This document shows positions 58,612 through 64,000 of a stretch of DNA of 64,000 nucleotides, one piece after another. Under the pieces are notes generated by a model. That model searched no databases. It saw only the letters and a list, made by a program, of their open reading frames with translations, and had not been told where the DNA came from. Source of the DNA: Coleophoma eucalyptorum (taxonomy: Eukaryota > Ascomycota > Leotiomycetes > Helotiales > Dermateaceae); assembly GCA_026120035.1 (NCBI GenBank), contig JALRME010000003.1, positions 1,116,001-1,180,000 on the forward strand, in the 5' to 3' direction. Both the position numbers and the translations under genes were made by a program. Position 1 is the stretch's first letter; every line of letters starts with the position of its first letter.

Positions 58612-60478
58612 ACGGAGAGAGAGAGCGCGCAAGAGAGACAGAGATAGAATGAGAGGTTGCGGCCGCCTAGATGCAGAGGGAAGGGATTTGCATATACCCC
58701 CCGGTTGTGCACAGCAAGGTGCAAAGGGAAGAGCAAAAAAAGGTAAAAAGCCAAAGGGGTTAAGGGTGGCTACGGGGAAGCAACAAAGAAAGTATATTTT
58801 GCGTGGTATGCTGCGTGGTTGGCGCGTGTCGTATATTGCGAGCGCATCCGGTCAATATGCACGCAAGTTCGTTAGAAGGCAAGAGAAGAAGCAAAAAAGA
58901 GCCGCCGGGACGCCTCCCCCCACAGATGTATTAGGATGCTTGCTGCCTTGTCGATTCGCTTGAGCAGGAGGACGGCGAAGAGGTGGGAAAAGCGAGGGTT
59001 TGGAATTATTTGATTGATCGTCTTTTGAGGATGAAAGAGAAACAGAAAAGAAGCGGTGAAGGGGGGGGTCAATTGGTTGTTGTTTTCTTTGGCACCATAA
59101 GTGTGTCACAAGAAATGGCGCGAGTGTTGCGCTTTGAGCCTCTAACACCTGCTTTTTTCCCCCGCTGGCAATTTAGAAAGGGCTAACTCGGAGCATGTGA
59201 TTTCTGTTTTCTTCCTTATAAGTCGTGCCAGGTTCTATCAGTTTTTTTGTTATACCGTAGCTTCGAATTCAAGTAAGTTTATTTTGTTTGACAGGCGCAC
59301 TTAGTAACAAAATACGCGGGCTATGATGATGTATCGGTTTTATGCAGATGCAATGCACCACGAAAAAACTATCGATGAAAAGAAAAACATATATGCATAA
59401 ATTTCAAGTCTCAACAATTAGATAGATGGCTAGCTACCTAGTTTAGTAAGCAGAGGTATAACCTGCTGTCAGCATTGATCATTGATCCTCATTGCTTTTG
59501 CCAACTAAAACTTCAGCCTCCCGGATATCTTCCTTCCCCTCGTTAGCGATTTCCGATGCATAAGGCAGTGGCTTTGAGGATGCATAGTGGGAAATCGCGC
59601 CATTCCCCATAAATGATGTGATGTATGCAGAGCGGATGGATAATGGGTGGTTTCGGCAGGCTGTAGATATTGATCATAAGCGATAGATCTCTGCATGTAC
59701 CCGACGCCGTGGAGTATACGCTGCGGCCCGTGAGTCTGACAACACATCGTTGCGTTTTCAAAGCCAGTAGGATGCCGCGTTTGCAAACCGGCCATGCGTC
59801 CTTAAGTTTGCTTAAGTTTGTTTGTGGAGTCAACATGCCGGTGGCAATTACGATAGATGATATATATCTCCTCAACTGTCTAATGCCATGTGATACCAGC
59901 CGCTCTAGTAGCCACGTCTCTCACACGAGTCTTATATTGGCAATGGACGTCACTAGAATAAAGAAAAATCAACTCAAGCCCGTTGTGCATGATGACCAAT
60001 CTCCAGCCTTCAGTCTTTCTGCAATTTGGAGGTGGAAGTGGGACATAGGTATCGGATGTGATATAAAACATGCTTTCGTGTGTTTGACTGCCTCAGTCAC
60101 CATGCCGAGGCGGGAACAAAACGAAAGCCAACGGCATGCCAGTAAAACGTCATTATTCATGATGAGTAACAAAGGTAATAAGTTTACTTTGATTGTTTTC
60201 AACTTTGTTGAGTTCTCCAGTGTCGCACGACTCCCCAATAGGCAAGCAGTGCTATCAGCAAGAATTTATGACAGGCATGCCACGCTCTTGTAATCAGCTG
60301 TTATTTCTGCCCAATCTGAATGAAGTACCAGAAGTGGCCTCATCCCAATTCTCGTCATCGCCCGATGCTATCTTCAAGTTGCTCAACGTATACCGAGGTG
60401 TTGGGTGTTGGATGCTGTGAGCCACCTTCTACCATACCACCCATTCCTTGAAGACTGACAAATCTCTTTGACACGCTC
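58612..60478. other. Intergenic, 1.9 kb
   Basis: PAQR promoter side and the 3' flank of the 7TM gene. A 207-codon plus-strand ORF (59670..60293) has no hydrophobic pattern, domain or codon regularity that I can recognise and is left unannotated. A short tandem CTTAAGTTTG pair occurs near 59802. Confidence 0.4.
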
Positions 60479-61910
60479 TCAGCGATTCTCTCTCTTTTCA
60501 GGTGACATAAACATATCTTCCAATACTGTATCTATAATCCACCTTTCGTCTCCTGCCACAGTAACTTGAGTGGACTTTCTACTACTCTCTGATTTCCTTG
60601 CGGGCTCATTCTCCGGGTCGTCCAAAGCGGAAAGCTCTACGTCAAAAATTTCCATAATATTCTCTGGTGATGAAAATACGCTTGCATAATGGGCCATTTC
60701 GCGTGCATTGGCTGTTCGTGCAAGTCGATTATTTTGAACTAGAGAGTCCTCGGAATCAGGCTCAATAATGAGTGGAGGTGAAATGTCCTTCGAGACGTTC
60801 GTGAGCCAATTTATAATTAGCACGGTCCAAGTAACTATCTCCAGCTGTCAGTTATGAAATAAGAGAGGATAATCATGCCAGAAGGGTTCGTTTCCAAGTT
60901 CGGTGATCTTTCTCCATGATGTTATGACCACAAATGGTGACAAAACTCACCATCCAATGTACAGAATGTAAAACACATCCATACCTGCTCGTGGCCATGC
61001 AGGATAGTAAGGGCAAGACAATTTGCGACTGTGACAACGCACATAGCAATGCACCCAATGAGCGTGTTTCGTATAACCTTTATAAGGTCAGCCTGGGGAA
61101 TAGCAATCGAAATATCCAAATCTGTGTTCTTCGTCTCATGCTGGAAGACCCGTGATGTCATTAGATCACCAATTCCTTTCGGGACAAAAGCTTTCAAGAC
61201 TCCTTTTGTCAGGTACGGTCGAAGGTAGTACACAAAGACCCAGGTCAGCCATACATTGACAAAAATATCGAAAAGGAGGAGTGCAAGAGCCACTGACAAC
61301 CTAAAGCCTATTAAACATTGTCCACTGGTCGGCTCATACAGCCACATATCCCAGATACAGAGGCAGATGGCGATGCTGCCAAACCCAAAGGTCACTGATA
61401 GCATGCCAGAGATATAGAACCAATCCTGCAAGCGTCTCCTCGTGATTGATCTCACGGCATGGGTCCGTTCAACAAGAAAAGCATATAGAGGCAATTTATG
61501 TCCCATATAGAACACCAGACAGATGATAATCGCAAGCTTACACGGGCGATCGGCTTGAGTACCGTATCCAAAAACCAGAATAGCAGAGAAGAAGCAAAAC
61601 AGCAGTCCAAGAATATAGATTAAGAGAGTAAGGGAGTGTATCGCAGAGAACCGATGCAGTGAACGACATTGTCGAATTGAGGATAATCGAAGGGCTGTCA
61701 AGTATCAGCTAGTAACTTGACAAACTTTCGCTGAACGAATTGAGACGTAAACATACATAGACAAGACGAGATGATTGCGATGCAAACTACGACAATGATG
61801 GTAAAGACAAGAGCACCTGCTCTAGCCTGAGGATCTGTTTCGGTCAAAAAAGAGTGTCGCCTTTTGTCCAGTCTTGCGTTCGCCACTGCTTGCATATTCG
61901 GATCGATCAT
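60479..61910 (-). CDS. Fungal orphan seven-transmembrane protein, 417 aa
   Basis: Exons 61910..61757, 61694..60951 and 60834..60479; all junction phases agree. Seven hydrophobic helices are visible, beginning with ALVFTIIVVVCIAIISSCL, then LLIYILGLLFCFFSAILVF, LAIIICLVFYMGH, MLSVTFGFGSIAICLCIW, LSVALALLLFDIFVNVWLTW, IGCIAMCVVTVANCLALTIL and a last one ending TWTVLIINWLTN. The FLVERTHAVR segment after helix 3 and the LDVTW segment near helix 7 recur in a Pezizomycotina-specific family of GPCR-like proteins. The cytosolic tail (about 120 residues) is Ser-rich and charged. Receptor function is only inferred from topology. PAQR lies upstream on the same strand. Confidence 0.87.
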
Positions 61911-63608
61911 GAGCTGCGGATTTTATCCACCTCTGGGGGGGGGTGTCGTATGCAAGGATATTTTGTATTCTGGATAGGTCGAACTGGATAGGTCGAACGC
62001 ATTACATGTGCAGCTCGTAGAGTTGGATTGAAGTGGCGAATTTGCTGAGAAGCAGCAGCAGAGGCTCACAAGATACAGCAGGTGTGCCGATAGCCCTGCA
62101 TTGCTCAGAAAAACTTGTTAAGAATAAAATGTACTGGTTAACACCGGAGAGGAAGATCTTGAACCGTAGGCCAGGAGTCAAGGCTAGGGGTTCGTGTATA
62201 GGAAGATAAGTATAAAAAGTGCTGCTGGGGGAAGTTCATCCTGTCCTTTGAAGCAAACCATTTTGTGGTGAGGTTGCAAGGACTACACTTGCGGAAACAG
62301 TTTGTTTCTCAAAGCGGAAGGAATCACTTGTCTCCCTCGCCGTTATCAGGCCATCACGAAGCGTCTCTTGCTTCTCAAGTATGTTGCACAACTATAAACT
62401 GCGACCGCTTTTGAAAGGCCTCATAGCATACCGAATTGTGCAAAAACAAAGTAGATGAAGCCCAAGATAGGTTTATGACAGAAGCCGTTTAATACTTCTG
62501 CCAGACCTCGTGCCACGGACACGTAACTTCACAGCCAACGACAACCCAGGAACAAGAAAACAAGCAAAATGCTGAAAACTATTCAGCTATTGGGCTTGAA
62601 ACGATCAAAATGCCCAGTCCCGAAAGAATATGCAGTTCACAGCTATGCAGTACATTGTAACGTACGTGTCTCTGCTGCTTGAAGCCATGAGGTGGACACA
62701 GAGAGGCAGTCATCTCCATTCTGCAACACCAGCAGCTAGAAAATTGAGTAGCTTCAATGCGGAGCGCCAAAATAAAGCATTGTATCGTACGACCACTCTG
62801 GTTCCACAAGCCTCCTCTCTATACGTAAGGGGCTGTGTGGAAGCAAAAGTACGGCATCCAGCGGATATGGTTGGTGTAGCAAAAGACTTTTCGAATAGAC
62901 ATTGAAGCTAAGCTCCCTTATCAGCTTGGCGGTGCCGTTCCTCCACGACTTGGCTTGTCTTGTGTTGCTTATGTCAAGCTAGTTCTACGGGTGCCAACGG
63001 TAGATCACGAAGATTGCCCCCACTGGGCTTGTATGGGTTGGGTTGCCTTTCCAGATGACAGTGAGCTTGGGGTTGGGGTTGTTCATGCGGTATTTCAGAA
63101 GATAGATAAGGTCGTGATGTTGCGAAGAATCCTGGATGTTGCACCTTCGATGTAAGATAGACAGTTGTTATGTAAACGCAAAGCTCTGCCCACCATGTCT
63201 TATCAATGGCCACTCCACGGACCGGCCCCATCTTCCACAATGTAGCACTCGATTATCACAGCACTAGCCCGCGATAGGTATTATTTTGCGGAGCCCCTGC
63301 CTCGGCCATTTTCCCCACCTATGGTAGGCATGGGCAGATGGATTTGCTATCGCAGCTAATCAGAGACCTCGTGTGCGAAGGCAAATGGGCTGTCAAGACA
63401 ATCAGGATGTCATGGAAATCTAAGACTACCGCGACCTGGTAATCGTATTGTCGGGCACGCCGTCGATAAGTCGAGCTTGCAAGGCGGCTTAGATGCAGGG
63501 GACCTGTGCATGCATAGCTAAAAGCACCTACCTTCCCCGCGGATTCTTTCTTGACCTTTCACCATTGCATTGCTGTATCGTCCATTGATCTTGCTAGAAG
63601 TCATTATC
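61911..63608. other. Divergent intergenic region
   Basis: Lies between the starts of the 7TM gene and the permease. A tandem pair of CTGGATAGGTCGAA occurs near 61969-61997. No gene recognised. Confidence 0.45.
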
Positions 63609-64000
63609 ATGGATGACATTAAGCACCCGGGTACGGTGGACTATGAGCCAGACGAAAAGAATGCCGTGCCAGCCTATGAATCAGACCATGTAGCCGAGGG
63701 TGCCGTCGAGAATGTCGACGACCTCAAGAGAAGGCTTAGTGGTCGACACATCCAGATGATCACCATCGGTGGTTCAATTGGAACAGCCCTGTTTGTCAGC
63801 ATTGGAAGTGGCCTCACAGCTGGAGGCCCCGGAAGCTTGTTGATTGCCTTTATTATGTATTGCCTCTGGTTGGCTGCGGTGAACAACTGTATTGCGGAGA
63901 TGTGTGGTATGTTACAGAAAGCGCTGCAGAATTGCAGTTCAGATGCTGCCTGCATCAGCTTGCAGCTCGGCAGCCTCCAGCCATAGAATAGGATATTGGT
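63609..64000 (+). CDS. Amino acid permease (fungal YAT/AAT family), 5' part only
   Basis: Plasma-membrane amino acid/proton symporter of the APC superfamily. Only exon 1 (63609..63906) is in the window; an intron starting GTATGT runs off toward the edge. The visible 99 residues are a charged cytosolic tail, then DLKRRLSGRHIQMITIGGSI, GTALFVSIGSGLTAGGPGS and the start of helix 2 (LLIAFIMYCLWLAAVNNCIAEMC), the family signature. Permeases of this type usually have 500-580 residues, so about 80% is missing. The start at ATG 63609 fits the usual short acidic N-terminus. Substrate not determinable. Confidence 0.9.

Noticed and set aside
59670..60293. 207-codon plus-strand ORF
   Set aside because: No recognisable domain, signal or membrane pattern, atypical composition, and it lies between the promoter of one gene and the 3' flank of another. 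Could be chance; RNA-seq would settle it.

Overview
The window is nuclear DNA of a filamentous ascomycete (Pezizomycotina; a leotiomycete-like fungus would fit, but this rank is a guess). It shows split genes with 45-70 nt GT-AG introns and CTAAC/CTGAC-type branch sites, a two-subunit type I fatty acid synthase, COMPASS and SWI/SNF subunits, a tannase-family esterase, fungal 7TM proteins and an Msn2-like zinc-finger factor. I assigned 17 protein genes and 2 tRNA genes. Most exon structures were rebuilt by hand, and every complete gene closes to a multiple of three.

Layout. 1-13.3 kb: divergent FAS2 (3' end cut by the window edge) and FAS1, sharing a 2.3 kb promoter. 14.7-19.3 kb: secreted tannase/feruloyl esterase, convergent with a PLP-dependent aromatic amino acid decarboxylase. 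19.3-22.8 kb: AT-rich, gene-poor stretch with two tRNA-Asn(GTT) genes. 22.8-33.3 kb: Bre2/Ash2-like COMPASS subunit, two uncharacterised membrane proteins, Arp9, Nse1 and a small DUF427 protein. 35.2-45.0 kb: neutral ceramidase, Hgh1, a coiled-coil protein of unknown function, and a Dph6-type diphthamide synthase with RidA-like domains. 46.2-48.1 kb: Msn2/Seb1-like stress factor, followed by about 8.4 kb with no recognisable gene. 56.5-61.9 kb: PAQR/Izh-type 7TM protein and a fungal orphan 7TM protein. 63.6 kb to the end: first exon of an amino acid permease.

Functional threads. FAS1 and FAS2 encode the two halves of one complex. Hgh1 (eEF2 folding) and Dph6 (eEF2 diphthamide) both serve elongation factor 2 and lie 3 kb apart. 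The ceramidase and the PAQR protein both relate to sphingolipid/membrane biology. No biosynthetic cluster, mobile element, CRISPR array or virus was recognised.

The most unusual signal is in the tRNA genes. Both tRNA-Asn genes are interrupted between nucleotides 26 and 27 by a 53- or 54-nt insert. Each insert has the ends and branch motif of a spliceosomal intron (GTAAGC or GTATGT, then CTAATTCA, then CAG). One copy also has an 11-nt intron at the normal 37/38 position. Removing the inserts gives clean 74-nt tRNAs, and the two copies differ in their stems only by compensated base pairs.
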